DNA of 64,000 nucleotides from Phytophthora sp. 'mugwort' (GCA_033558025.1 JAUCEF010000007.1:2418001-2482000), one strand, 5' to 3'. Positions 22,042-34,130 are shown, numbered from the stretch's first letter. Numbers and translations: made by a program. Notes: generated from the sequence alone by a model not told the origin.

Positions 22042-23887
22042 TTTCTACCGGTGGGGGTAGTACTCGAATCTGAAGGTGTGGCTCCATCGGCAGAACTGCT
22101 GCAAATTGCCACGCGGCTGTCACTAAGAGCGTCCCTTCAGTTTCGCATATTAGCTCAACCGCAAGCTCGGTTAGGAACGTTTGATGTGGTCACGGTCTTT
22201 GCATGTATCGATCGCAAATATGCGCCATGTCCACAAGGGCTAGTGCGAGTTTGTTGTATCAACCTTGTAGGAGTGGCCATCTGCAAGCGAGAACCTAGCT
22301 TGAAGCTGGTCATAACGGTCAACACCTTGCAAATGTCGATTGTACTGCAAAATGCACGGCGGCGCAGGAAACGCACGAGGCTCATTACCAAGACGTCGTG
22401 TCATTGCTGTAGTTGATCTTCGTCCTCATTGTAACCATAGTCACGATGTCAACATCTCACCACTAGGCCTCCAGCACGCTATGATCAAGTGAACTGACTG
22501 CTGGTGATCTTCACGGGTCGACGCTCCCATCTGCAGTGCGGTATGCTTCAGAAAGTGCTTGCTTCCACCACGAAAAGTCCCACGAGCATATAAGCCTTTT
22601 AACCGTAGATCGAGAAGCAGCTAGATACTTTGGTAGTTGTTGATAATCCCCCGAGAATAAAGTACGGCATCACCACTTTTACACGTGTCTTCGTACTTGT
22701 CCCCAGCGATCGGACAATTCACTATAAAATTTGATTGGGAGGCTCGTCAGAGCAATAATAATAAGGGCAATACCCGATGTCGCAATAATAATTATTCAGT
22801 AATATCCGTAATAATATCCCGTTGTACCGGTATGTAATTTTTGAATATTTTCGTGACTGCGGTGGGTATCGATGTGTGTCCCAAGTAAAACACTTATACA
22901 AATCACGCTTTTGAGATTAGTAAGAGATAAAATACCTCCGACACGGGTTAGCTACCGCGTGTTTGGGTCCATGATGGATCGTAGGCGCTGTGCGTGGGAA
23001 TTTATTCCCCGAGGGCATGCTGAGTGGTGAATCATGACTGAAGGAGAGGGGCAGTCTTTTACTAACTAGATGAATCACGTGTGTTACCATTCGGTTTGCT
23101 AGTTACGTGTTACTTGTGCTCTAGTTGTGGTGCTCGGCGACCTCACTCTCACAGTTAGCAAGCGAGTTGTAGATCCAGATAGCACGGTTGGCACGAAGAA
23201 ACAAATCATCTCGAAATGAAAAAGTTGCAGAGAGCCTTGGAGGACATGGTGGCTGGTCGGTTGAAAGTTCGAGAATGATGCAAGGACCTCAAGTATCGGG
23301 GCTGCTTGAGCTTTGGGGCCACCGAGAACCAACCAATGTTGAGAGTAGTGGCAGTGAAAAGGCAATTTCGAAACCTCTCTAATAATAGTATTTATCTCCA
23401 ACATTGTTGCTCTATTGGGGGGAGCCACAGCCCGTGCTTGGTGGTAGTGAAAGCCATTTCGATGTTCTTAAATTTCGGAAGTTCACTTACCCTCACATTT
23501 TGCCTACCGCAGAATACTCAATAAGCGACTCCTGTTCACTACGGTACGGTGGAGGTGAGTGGCGTTGACGCAGCAGAAGCGACAGAAGCAAGCTTCAGTG
23601 TCCGCGCGCTCGCCACGTCTGTCCTAAGCGCTGCATCGCCGGCGCCGTTGCCTTGAGCGCAGCGCATCCGAAGCACCAACAGCGTCGCTCTTCGCTGCGG
23701 TGATGGATGGTGGTGAGGGAAGTGAAAGCTGTCACTACATTTGGCGCTTTCACTAGGATTTTATAATGAAGATTTAGGGGAAGCGGCGTTTTAACAGCTC
23801 TTTTGGTGGTAGTGGCAGTGAAGGCGCCCTCGAAACCTCTCTATTAGATACTGGTCCAATTAGATATTATACGGATCGGGCGAGTTC
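22042..23887. other. 1.8 kb of non-coding, repeat-derived sequence
   Basis: No recognisable gene. Around 22600-22740 a segment has LTR-like traits: a possible poly(A) signal (AATAAA near 22660), then tgggaggctcgtcaga near 22736-22751, which resembles a primer-binding site for tRNA-Pro. Between 23343 and 23388 and again between 23811 and 23853 the same gtagtggcagtga...tcgaaacctctcta pattern occurs as a direct repeat. Both points are weak. Confidence 0.3.
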
Positions 23888-24169
23888 TCAATAATAAGTT
23901 ATTCCGTCAATACGATGCAGAATATATTGTATTTGATTATTTTTTCCGATCGCTGCTTGTGCCACCTCATCGAGTTCCTGTCGGACCTCCTGAATCTCGT
24001 CCGGGTTGGACATATGCTCTAGACGGTCAGCAATATCGCTGTTCGATGTCAAGACTAGCGGAGGACCTACTAAATCTTCGATCTGTAAACCCTGGTAATT
24101 CGCAAATTCTCTATTTTCGGTCAATGTCATGTAGAGCATGATGCCGAGAAAAGACAACAGCTCCTCCAT
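23888..24169 (-). mobile_element. piggyBac-like transposase fragment
   Basis: The 93-aa minus-strand frame begins MEELLSFLGIMLYMTLTENR and continues EFANYQGLQIEDLVG. This fits the start of the DDE_Tnp_1_7 (piggyBac) domain, where a FLGIM-Y motif is followed by an aromatic-rich stretch. The catalytic Asp residues would lie further on and are absent. It ends next to the copia left LTR. Confidence 0.5.
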
Positions 24170-24204
24170 GCTAAACGGCGATGAGACGCTAATTTCCTTG
24201 ATTC

Positions 24205-24754
24205 ACCAAAATGTACTGCATGTACAAGCTGAACAGGTACGACACGGGACGTACCCTTGGTTGTTCTGAGAAGACCTCTCAACAAGCGTCTGTGTACTAC
24301 TAGTACGTACTCCCAGCAGAACTGATGCTGATGCTGCTATTGTGAGGCCACACGCTATCCTGGCGATGTGTTCGACTGTTACTGCTGATATCGTACTTAG
24401 CACTAAGACATTTGTACTTAAATCAGAATATAGCTTCACCTACATTATCCTAGATTCTAGGTTAAGCATAAAAATCGGTGGCCATGTGGCTTGGGAAGCC
24501 CGCAACGGCAGCCAAGCCGCTGCGTGCGTCGGGCATTCGCCCCACAGGCGCCGCGAGTTATAGCTTTAGATTGAATACACATTACCTTGGAGGTGGAGGC
24601 GGCTGTGGGTCTTTTTGATCTGACATGAGCTCACTTCTCATTCACGTGCCTCAAGCCCATCACCAAGGTTGCGGTTATTTGCCCCCACCGATACTCTTCT
24701 CGCGAACATTGTAGCTGTCACGCGCAGTCAAAAAACCGACTGCCCACGGACACA
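24205..24754 (+). repeat. Left copia LTR
   Basis: This segment matches 37640-37987 over its whole length, except for an extra block of about 200 bases (roughly 24340-24537) that the right copy lacks. Shared landmarks are ggtacgacacg near its start, attgaatacacattacc in the middle and ggacaca at its end. The following bases gaggttatgagccca resemble a primer-binding site for initiator tRNA-Met. Confidence 0.7.
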
Positions 24755-24765
24755 AGCCTGAGGTT

Positions 24766-26640
24766 ATGAGCCCAAACGGCGCACTGGCTGGGCTGGGAGC
24801 TACCACGTCACTCAAGCCACAACGATCATCGTTCGCGCCGCTGAATATCTCCACCAGCGTCGGCATGAGCTTCACGACGTACTTGACGCACCCGCACAGC
24901 AGGAAGGGTTCGCAGCCCCTACCTATTCTGATCAAATCGCTGCTGTGTCAGCTACACCTGATCCGAGCTGGCCGAACCTGGTGCGGCAGAAATCAGAGCA
25001 GCGCCCACGGGCTGGAAGGTCAAGCCACCATTGCTACTGACGCTATGAAACTGCATGGGAGTTGTCAGGACGGCTCTGCGCTAACCAGCTTGAAAAGCGC
25101 TGTAAGTACTACGCTTGGACCTCAACAGCTGTTGACGATGCTCCTAGATCAAGTGGAGCACTGTGGTGCGATGCATGAGCACGCCGAACCTCGAAGTGGA
25201 GGTGGTGTAGAGTCTCAGGGGCTTCTGATGATATTGGCTCAATTGCAATCCCGGATGACGGAGATACGCCACTCTGCACATCTCCCTCCACGTCCCACAG
25301 CCAAAGTCGCCGTGACGCTGACATAGCCAATGGCAACGACTCGCCGCCATCACCGTCTTCTTCATCCTCTGCGTCGTCCGGCTCGAGGAGCCGTACCCAC
25401 CGCCCGCGAGTGCAGAACTCTGGTAGTCCAGCGCGATCGGTGACCACGCTCTCGGGGTGTGAACAGCTTGGAGGGCCTGACCGGCGCTCTCTCATGGATG
25501 TCAAGGGTGCGATGCTGACCCGGGAAATCAATGTGGTTGAACTCGACGGTCCAGACGGTCACAAACGGTATGACGCTTGGAACAGGACTTGGAGCTGAAG
25601 CTGAATGAGCGGGATCTGATGGAGTTTCGCAACGGAACTGCAACCCTAGATGAAGCCCGATCAGCAACGGACCCCGAGTACAAGTTTCTATTTGATGAGC
25701 AAAAGACGAAGAGTTTATCTGCATTAGCGTTGCGCTCAGCATCAAGGCGTACAAGAGCCAAATCGAGACGCAAGACACTGTCGTACTTTTCAGTGCGCTT
25801 AAAATGCACTTTGAGAGAGGCAAAGAGAACCCAGTCTACCTGAAACGGGAGCTCTACTTGCGGATGCTTGGGAAAACGAGCACGTACAGCAGTACATTTA
25901 TGGGCCCCGAGCCATCCGTCGCCGAGTTGCTGAATCCGGAGATTCCATAACCGAAAATGAGCTGGCACGCACCATCCTGTCAAATTGCGTCGGCGTGTGC
26001 CCTACTGCAGCAATCAAACACACGGAGTGGGCCAAGATCAATACTGTGGTAGGACCGAACGTACAGCAGGTCGTTATTCAACTTGGAACAGCAAAACGAG
26101 CACAGCGTGAGGTCCGCCGTAGCAGTGAAGCTGGCCCTTCCAGTGGCCAAGGCTTGACGGGGCAACGAAAAGTGACAACTGTGACGAACCACCTTGGATC
26201 TGCCAACAAGAACCGCAGTGCTCGAGGGAAATCGCAGCAGAAGGCGAAGAAACAGCGCCTCCAATCCGGACCTGAGCGTCACTGCCTGAACTGTGGCAGC
26301 AGTGAGCACTGGTTCAGTGATTGCCCCAAGGAGCTGACCCCAAAGTTGCAAACGAAGGAGGAAGCATGGTTTGCACGCAGAATTAACCAAGCGTCCAAGT
26401 TACCACCGTCAATGGTGTCTGCAATTCTTCGTGTCTCGAAAACAATTTGTCAGCGCGGACGTGCCTCGAAGTCCGTCGTACAGTCGCTGGGCTGCAATCT
26501 AGATCTAGTGGAGCCAATTACTCCAATGGGAGTTCACGACACTGGTCGCAGCATCTGAAATGTGCTGCCCTGACCGCTGGTGATGATGGTTCATTTGAGC
26601 AACCCAGGGGACGAACCGCTCGCCCAAGACGAGGTTGATG
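24766..26640 (+). pseudogene. Copia gag region, disrupted
   Basis: Pieces of gag occur in changing frames: 24766-25326, 25577-25843 (LMEFRNGTATLDEARSATDP) and 25995-26558. The last contains CLNCGSSEHWFSDC, a CX2CX4HX4C zinc knuckle that binds RNA in the particle, preceded by a basic stretch (KNRSARGKSQQKAKKQRL). The order capsid-like, basic, zinc knuckle is that of retrotransposon gag. Several frameshifts are required to connect it. Confidence 0.7.
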
Positions 26641-27976
26641 GATGCTAGATGGAGGCTCGCAGTGGAACGTGACGAACGATCTTGCTCTTTTTGCCCGGCT
26701 AGATGAGATTTCAGCCGGACCTCAACTGCGTTTTGGCAACGTCAGTACAGAGATAGCAACGATACACGGGTCCGTCTTGATGCACGCGATGAACAAGCTC
26801 ACTAATGAGACTGAAGACCGATTCTTGGATGGCGTTGCTTACTCTCCAATGACCCCAGCCAACATCATTTCGCAAGACTACATGCATCTGCGTGGAGGAT
26901 TTCATTTGTTAACCTCTCTCGCCCATCGCACGGCTTGGCTACTCAAGCCGTCGCTTCAACTGGAACTCAAAACAAAATGCATGGTTACATTTACTACATG
27001 CGAGAACCACGTCAGATGAAGCTGGTCATGAGTCGAATGACACAACCTGAAGCAGTTTGTACCAAGCCGATGTATCTACTTCCCAAGCGCATGGGCCACG
27101 TGGGAATTGAAACGCTACGGAATTTTATAAACCAACATGTGAAACCTGGAGTGAATCTGGACGAGCATGATGCCACTTCCTGTGAATGTATACCCTGTTG
27201 CGAGTCGAAGATGAGGCGCACGGCTTACAAGCGCAATCCCCGACGTCGAACGACGCCGCTAGAGAAGCTTCCGTGGATGATTGCTCAGTTGGTGACCTCA
27301 CTGCAAGTGGAGATACGATGTTTTTGCTTGTCATCGATGAAGCCATACACAATTCAAGTGAGCATACTTGCTAAATACAAGATTGAAGGTGCGGATCATG
27401 CGAAAACGTTGCTGAAGCAGCTGCAGCCGAAGTTTCAGCACTGTCCGATTGTGATTTTGCATGGTGATCAAGTTGGAGAATTTCTAGGCAACGAGCAATC
27501 TGGATTTTGTCGTCAAGAAGGCCTCGAGGGGCAGTTTACGAATAACTATTCTCCATAGGGGAATGGGATAGTTGAAAGAGCCAACGGCGTCGTTACAATA
27601 AGTTCCTCACCCTGCTGAGAGCCACAATGCTGCCAAACCGCTTGTGGGGAAGCATTTCCTCCATTCGATCTACACAATGAACCGAGCCTCAACCAAGATG
27701 CTTGACTTCAAGTCGCCGTACGAGATGCTGGATGGCGATCCTCCCGATCTCTCACTGCTCCGGACCTGGGGCTGCATAACGCAAACGCGTGTGCCGCCTA
27801 AAACCCGTGTTAAAACGGAGAAGCTTGCATCGCGCACTGAGATCTGCCTGCTTCTCGAATATGGTACCAACACAAAGGGATATAAGATGATGAGTCTTCG
27901 CTCTGATGATATTTCGTACTTGCAGACGTGAAAAATCTTTTTACGAGATCTTACGTCCGAGTCATAATACGTGAAG
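26641..27976 (+). pseudogene. Copia protease and integrase region, disrupted and cut by nested element
   Basis: The frame at 26642-27019 starts LDGGSQWNVTNDLALF, where the usual DSG/DTG of the aspartic protease is changed to DGG. SPMTPANIISQDYMHLRG follows. At 26935-27558 comes RMGHVGIETLRNFINQHV, the GAG-pre-integrase His motif, and CIPCCESKMRRTAY, its Cys pair. Integrase core blocks follow in other frames: SGDTMFLLVIDEA (27300-27340), ILHGDQVGEF (about 27450) and NNYSP-GNGIVERANG (27540-27590). The C-terminal KMLDFKSPYEMLDGDPPDLS lies near 27700. The copia sequence stops at the target site 27972-27976. Confidence 0.75.
27972..27976 (+). repeat. Left 5-bp target-site duplication (TGAAG) of the nested gypsy element
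   Basis: TGAAG directly precedes the left LTR and is repeated at 35403-35407 directly after the right LTR. Confidence 0.9.
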
Positions 27977-28246
27977 TGTAATGGGCCATCCTGTTACATA
28001 ACTAAGTAGGTTATTAGATATTACATAGGTAGGCAGACATCCTCCGGATGTTTTTCTTGGCTGATAAGTGGGGAGCCAGACCCATTACAGCCAATCAGGA
28101 GTCGATCCACGTTGAGTGACTCACAGAAGGCCGGGCCATTTTGCCCCGGACTTAAAAATAAAACAGAGTTGAATTTACGAGTTTATTAGCACGCTTCCTA
28201 CAGCTAATAGTGTATGCTAAATAACGGTTGTCCTCGTCCCGTTACA
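27977..28246 (+). repeat. Left LTR of nested gypsy element
   Basis: 270 bp, starts TGTAATGGGCC and ends CCCGTTACA. About 96-97 percent identical to 35134-35402 by hand alignment. It contains AATAAA near the 3' half (ttaaaaataaaacag), probably the polyadenylation signal. Confidence 0.95.
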
Positions 28247-28248
28247 CC

Positions 28249-28261
28249 TGGTAGCACTTTG
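28249..28261 (+). other. Probable primer-binding site of the gypsy element
   Basis: TGGTAGCACTTTG lies two bases after the left LTR. The first eight bases are complementary to the 3' end of eukaryotic initiator tRNA-Met (..TGCTACCA); the remaining bases do not fit well. Confidence 0.5.
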
Positions 28262-28272
28262 TAGTCCTCCCC

Positions 28273-29305
28273 ATGACCCTGTTCGAGATGAGTATGAGCG
28301 AAGCCCCGTCGGATGATCCAGCGATCCTGGACCACACGGCCTTCCCCCATCTTACGACCGTGGAATGGAATGCCCTACACCTCCTCACGGCGGTGTCCGG
28401 CGAAGTCTTCGTCACGTCGATGCTGAGATCATCGACGCCCGAGCGACAACGCCAAGCTATCCACGAATTTATGGTGCGCAAGCTCGCCGAAGCGAATAGG
28501 CGAGTATCAACTTCCTCGCGCACCTCGCGGAACGACGCCGTCAAGATGGATACGTCGACGTATTCAAGCGTCGGACAAGATCGTCTCTGAACCGCCGTTT
28601 CCACGAGATCGCGATCGCGATCGCTTCAAGGTTGATGAAGTGCCCACAACAAGAATCAACTTCTTGCTGTCCCGCCTCACCGGTAAGGCGAAGGAATGGG
28701 CCCTCGGGAAACTGGTCATTGACCCTAATGCGTTTCCCACTCTGAAAAGCATCCAGAGTGACCTTCGCCTCGCGTTTGACCTCCGCAGGACGAGTCACGC
28801 ATATGGGCGGATTTCTTTGCAAGGGCAAGGCAGGTCCGCGATGCGTGACTACATTCAGAAGACACGACACCTAGTATCGTGCGTCGTCACGGATCCAATC
28901 GACATGGCTTCGCAAGTCCATGTCTTCATCTTCGGAATGCGCGAGGGCCTGACACGCTACTCGCTAATGCGTGCCGAGCCGAAAAACATGGAAGAAGCGT
29001 TCGCCTTCGCGTTACGCGAGAACTATACGGTGTCCTCTTTGTACTCACGAGTAGCCTCGACAACACATCAAGCGCCGATCCCAGAGCCGATGGAGATCGA
29101 CGCAATCGACACTTCGACTGGCCGTGGTCGACAGTTCAACCGCAGCAGTCCTAGTCCCGGAGTCATGAATTGCTTTCGCTGTGGCAAGCCGGGTCACCGC
29201 GCGGCAGTGTGCCGTGCGCCTGTACCGGTGTCGGTCAATGCAATCGTCTCCCGAGATGACTCTGCACGCCCGGTTGCCCAGCCAAAAAATGACAAGGTCC
29301 AGTAG
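28273..29305 (+). pseudogene. Gypsy gag, disrupted
   Basis: The first frame, 28273-28590, covers an N-terminal region. The second, 28640-29305, begins in frame 2 with [20 protein letters not shown] and continues through [14 protein letters not shown] and [17 protein letters not shown], the retrotransposon gag core. It ends in [14 protein letters not shown], a CX2CX4HX4C zinc knuckle. A frameshift near 28590-28640 separates the parts. About 340 residues in total, normal for oomycete gypsy gag. Confidence 0.85.
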
Positions 29306-29349
29306 GTGCGGGGTGCCCTACTGGCTGGAGTGGAGGTCCGGGTCCCCCG

Positions 29350-30551
29350 GTGGCATCCTCTCATCCTAGCCCCACCGTGCATCACGCACGTTTCAATGCC
29401 GCTACCACGAACGGCGACCCGAGACTGATCATACTCAGTCTTTACGCCGCCGGCGCGCGGCGTCCACCCCGCGCGCTCCTCGACTCCGGTGCCTCGAACA
29501 ACTTCTTCCGAGATCGTGCCTGCCGCTGCTGCCGCCTTCGATTCCGGTTCGCCGAGGAACTGGCGAGCTCGTTGTCAAGTTGGCCGACGGCAACCCACAT
29601 CGCGTTCCGCGGCGAGTGATCTCGCTTCCGTACACCTTCGACGGCTTTTAGAGCTCCGACGACTTGTTGTTGTACGAGATGAATTACGCTTTCGATTGCA
29701 TCCTAGGGATACCGTGGTTGACACGGTATCAGCCGCAGATCGACTGGCTGGCCCGATCGGTGAAGCGTCGGACCACCTACGACGTGAGTGCGGTGTTCAC
29801 GCACCTGCTGGTGGCATCGTCGGACTGGCCCCATGTCCGAGTCGTGGACAAATCCATCACCACACACACCTTGCACAGAAATGGCGATGGCCCTCTCTGC
29901 GTGGTCTGGGCTGTGTCGATTGACGAGGCGGTTGAGCATGCGAGGCTCCCGCACATCAACGCGGCGGTGAGCATGCGAGGCTACCGCAACCTTCCGAGGC
30001 GGTCGCCATTCGAGGCTCCCGCAACCTTCCGAGGCGGTCGAGCATATGAGGCCCCCACAAACAACGAGGCGGTCGAGCATGCGAGGCTCCCGCATGATAT
30101 CAGCGAGGTCGAAACTGACTCCTCGCGCCTAGAGGAGGGTCAAATATCGGGCAGTGACAGTAGTTCATGGGTCTCGAGCAGAGGCTCGAGACGCACGAAG
30201 TCATCCCGCCGTTCTCAGCGACGGCTGAAGCCTCGCCGCACCCTCGACGCGAACACAACAGTGGATGGTCTGTGCATAACCTGGTATATACGGAGGGTTT
30301 TCCACAACGAAGTCGCACCATCGAGGTCGCGGCTCCTCCTCGCGACGCCGCGTCAATCGTCCTGCTTCCGGGCTTATCCTGGAGGACCTTGCACGACCTC
30401 AAGGCCGGCGAAAGCGATCAAGTTTGCTGATTGCCGACGAAATACGCTGATGCACGAATCCAATGTGGTCAACGGATCGGTAACCTTAGCTCTCCCCAAG
30501 AGCGCCGAACCCAAATTAGCTCGCGAAGAGCGCTTCGCAGCCCAATCCTGA
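29350..30551 (+). pseudogene. Gypsy aspartic protease region and variable linker
   Basis: RALLDSGASNNFFRD at about 29474-29518 contains the LLDSGAS active-site motif of retropepsins. After a frame change 29664-30551 is open for 295 codons: FDCILGIPWLTRYQPQIDWL is the C-terminal part of the protease domain (ILG motif). A linker follows that is partly made of a 35-bp tandem repeat and a Ser/Arg-rich stretch (SRGSRRTKSSRRSQRRLKPR). The end approaches the start of reverse transcriptase. Confidence 0.75.
29925..30098 (+). repeat. Five-unit 35-bp tandem repeat inside gypsy pol
   Basis: Units start at 29925, 29961, 29996, 30031 and 30066, each close to gaggcggtcgagcatgcgag plus gctcccgca and a short variable end. 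The period of 35 (first unit 36) is not a multiple of three, so successive units are read in different frames. Only the first and fifth translate alike (EAVEHARLPH). Confidence 0.85.
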
Positions 30552-30554
30552 AAA

Positions 30555-31990
30555 TCACTTCGCTCTTCTGGCAATCCGGTGTACGACGTCGTCCGCGAGT
30601 TCGCGGACATCTTCCCGGATAAAACCCCGGCGGAGCTTCCGGCCGACCGCGGTGTGCGGCCCGAGATTGATCTCGCACCTGGAACCAAATATTGCGTGAC
30701 ACGGCAGTGACAACTGCCGCGAGACCAAGTCGTCGCGATCGACGAGTCCTTTGAAGGACGTCGCCGTGCTGGCCACGTTCGCGAAAGCTCTTCGCCGCAC
30801 TCGAGTCCGACTTTCTGAAGAACGCCACCGACGGATGGCGCATCGTCCACGCGTTCAACAAAATTGAACTACGCGACCATCCCAGCACAAACACCAATCC
30901 CGCTGAAGGACGTGGTGCTTGACTTGATGTCCGGTAGCGTGATCTTCAGTGCGATCGATCTGACAGACAGCTCCCATCAGATCCTCATGCGTAAGAGTGA
31001 CGTTCCGTTTACGGCGGTTAGCATTCCCAGCGGCATGCTATGGGTGGCTCTAATGCCGCAGGGATTCAAGAATGCCCCCGCTACGTTCAATCGTATGTAT
31101 GGTCACACAGATACTTCGACCGCTCCGTGTTCGCACACCGAGCTACTTTGATGATATTTTCATTCACAGTCGCTCTGAGGGCAACCTGAGCGTGCTCGAA
31201 GTTCATCTCGGCCACCTGAAGAGTGTCTTTCAGGTGATGACCGAGAACAAGCTCTATGCGAACCTGAAGAAATGTGTCTTCTTTGCACCCGAGATTCCAG
31301 TACTCGGGTGCTACATCAGTGAGAACAGGGTCCGTGCAGACCCAGAGAAGATCACGTCGATCTGCTCTTGGCCAACTCCCAAGAACCCTACTTACGTCAG
31401 TGGCTGGGCCTTGGAACTACCTTCATAAATACACGAAGGATTACGCCGGCTTGATTGAGCCGCTGTCATCGTTGCTCAAGAAAGACGCGACATGGTTGTG
31501 GCGTTCCGACCACCAAAAGGCCTTCGACTCTGTGAAGGCGAGCCTGTCCGAAGCTCCGATTCTCACGATTCCGGACGAACCAAAGCCCTTTCATGTGGTA
31601 TGTGACGCCAGTCATTTCGCTATTAATTGTACCCTCATGCAATTTGACGATGAAGACTGCGAACGCGTCGTGAGCTCCCAGTCACGACAGATGAAACAGG
31701 CTGAGAAGAATTATCCCGTTCACGATAAGGAGCTCCTCGACATGCGCTTTGCTCTAATCAAATTTAGCGTGCATCTGCTCGGCGAGCAGATGTTCGCAAT
31801 CTACACGGACCACGCTTCGCTGCAGATTGCAACCAAGAGCCCGCATCTGTCCCAACGCATGGCTCGTTGGTTTTCGTTTTTCGCCGATACAACTTCGTCG
31901 TCCACTACAAGCCCGGCAAGAACAACATTGTTGCCGACGCGCTGTCCCGCCGTCCGGATATGACCCACGACGTGATCTTGGCCATCAAGC
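30555..31990 (+). pseudogene. Gypsy reverse transcriptase and RNase H, disrupted
   Basis: The RT part starts near VREFADIFPDKTPAELPADR (about 30585-30650). It continues through IFSAIDLTDSSHQILMRKSD and ALMPQGFKNAPATFNRMYG (30940-31100), then YFDDIFIHSRS (about 31145-31180). There YFDD stands for the catalytic YxDD box, and KKCVFFAPEIPVLGCYIS follows. RNase H runs from about 31560: FHVVCDASHFAINCTLMQ, AEKNYPVHDKELLDMRFALI, FAIYTDHASLQIA, ending in ADALSRRPD at about 31935-31965. Several stops and shifts separate the blocks. Confidence 0.85.
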
Positions 31991-33180
31991 ACTTGATGAC
32001 GAAGACGAGGACTGCGTTCTCTGTGCTGACATTGGAGTCAACATGAGATATCAGGTCTGCTCGCTTCGTGAGCAGGTCATCGCGGCATATGCCGACGATC
32101 CGTTCTACGCGAACATTATTGAACACCTCCGTAGTCCAACAACTGCGACTGCCAAAGCCCTTACTGGCCTGACCCGCGCTCACATCAAGCGGTACCAGCC
32201 TGACGGGCCGCTCCTGACATACACGATGGATACTTTCGATTGTCCGCGTGTCGTCATCCCAGCGGATGACGACCTTCGTGCCCGTCTCGTACTGAGTATC
32301 ACGACGCGCCAGTCGGAGGTCACCTCGGTCGCGAGAAGACATTCGGCGCATTGTCGCGTGATTACTTCTGGCCGCGCATGTACAAGTGGATTCACAACTG
32401 GGTACGGTCTTGCGAAATGTGCCAGCGCGTAAAGCTGGCACCGTAGTCGCAAGCCCCGCTGCGTCCGTTGCCAATTGCCACGGAAGCGTGGAAGTCCGTC
32501 AGTATGGACTTCATCTTTGGGCTTCCTTGTTCTCGTCGACCGCATCAGCAAAATGGTTCACTTCGCTCCCGTCGCGGCTTAAATTACCGCGGAAGAGACT
32601 GCGATGATTTTCCTGCCCATGGGATGCCGGAAAAGGAAAATCCATCGTCTCCGACCGTGCCCCGCGTTCCACATCGGCCTTTTCGGTCCGGCTGCTCGAA
32701 CGCCTTGGTACCCGGTTGTTGATGTCCACGACGGCCCATCCGGAGACGGATGGGCAAACGGAGCTCGTGAATCGAGTTCTCGAAGATGTTTTGCGAAGTC
32801 ACGCGACTCCGTTCGCGTCGTGGTCGTCGTTCCTACCACTCGCAGAATTCGCTGTCAATAATGCGGTTCACGCGTCCACAGGGTTGACGCCATTTTTCGT
32901 AAGCAATGCGCGGCACCCGTGCGTTCCCGCAGTTCTTGCTCTGAACTCGGCCGCTGATACTACAGGCTCCACTCTTAGTGGGGGAGGGGGGGGGGGGACC
33001 TGGCGGTGGGCCGGCTATGAACCGTCACCCGTGGTCATTGAGGCGAAAGAACCCGACGGTGCCGACCGCATGGCGGCCGACGCTCATCGTGTCAGCTTCT
33101 GCAATAACTCTATCATCGGTTCCGCCCTCGTCTCCCGCGTCCAACTTCTCACCAAAAGAAGTTGGTTCACCAATTGATTC
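31991..33180 (+). pseudogene. Gypsy integrase, disrupted
   Basis: The zinc-binding N-terminal domain is represented by GREKTFGALSRDYFWPRMYK and SCEMCQRVK at about 32330-32430. The catalytic core starts with WKSVSMDFIFGLP near 32490-32525. It continues with AHPETDGQTELVNRVLEDVL and FAVNNAVHASTGLTPFF at about 32730-32900, which includes the conserved D and the region before the catalytic E. A 12-G tract at 32986-32997 lies immediately after the core. Frames change several times. Confidence 0.8.
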
Positions 33181-34130
33181 CGTCGCGGTGAGAGATTTTA
33201 TGTTGCATCGCCAGGCCGTCACGCGATACGTGCGTGACGCGCAGCAAGCCGCAGTCGGCAGGCAGTAAGAAAAGGCAGACCGTCGAGGTCGGAAGAACAT
33301 GCACAATTTCCGACAAGGCGAACGCGTCTTATTGTTTACCATCTTGGTGCAAACAAGTTTGCACCAAGATTTATTGGACCATTCAAGATTAACAAGGTTA
33401 TAGGCGATGCCTACACGCTGGACATCCCTACTGCGATGCGGCTGCATCCGACGTCCTACGTCGGATGCACAAGCCGTACCATCCAGCGGCGATTCCGGAC
33501 GTTCAGCCGCCGACGCCGGCTCATACTCAAAAAGGCCGAGCCGACGGCGCTGTCGTCGACTCAAGCCGAGTCCCTGCTACGCGCCCACCGACTCGTTCTG
33601 CTGCGCCGTCCAAACGCCTCGATTTCCAGACGCCGCAACCGCTCGACAAAAGTCCGCTGCTCGCGCCGAGTCTTCTCCGCAGCAGAAGTTGCCGCGTTCG
33701 CGTCTTCGCGAGCGCTTTCCGCCATCAAACGAGCGTCCTGCAACTCGTTCGTCATTTGCTCGGCCTCCGCTTGAAGCAAGTGATACTGCTCAGCGGCCAT
33801 CATTCCCTCAGGAGGCGCGCCGGCGGTCTCAGTTGCCGGAGCCCTTCCATCGTGATGGTCCTCCACCGCTGATAGACTCGTCGGGCGCTCGGAGATGGGT
33901 GGCCGAGTGTATTGTTGATCACGATATTCGAAAGGCGCAGATGCTGGGTGTCGGCGCGAGCTCTGCGCCGGCCGTGCCGGCGAAACATTATCGCGTCCTC
34001 TGGCTAGGTTATTCGCCAGCGGAGAAGACGTGGGAACTGAGGCGCCGCCTTCTCGAAGATACTCCGGATGTTATAGCGGACTACGAGTCCACGCTGGCAC
34101 ATTTGTCTGCATGCGCGAGCCTCCCACATT
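33181..34130 (+). pseudogene. Gypsy integrase C-terminus and chromodomain
   Basis: FMLHRQAVTRYVRDAQQAA and NMHNFRQGERVLL at about 33195-33330 match the C-terminal integrase domain. RFIGPFKI near 33370 and YTLDIPTAMRLHPT near 33410 continue it. Within the frame 33407-34276, RRWVAECIVDHDI (about 33893-33931) and KHYRVLWLGYSPAEKTWELR (about 33987-34046) form a chromodomain. This places the element among chromoviruses. Confidence 0.8.

Noticed and set aside
29925..30098. CRISPR-like array from regularly spaced repeats
   Set aside because: Units are contiguous without unique spacers, lie within a retroelement frame, and the genome is eukaryotic.
33025..33564. 179-codon minus-strand frame in the gypsy integrase region
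   Set aside because: Antisense shadow over integrase and chromodomain sequence; unlike 34225-35097 it overlaps recognised sense domains throughout.
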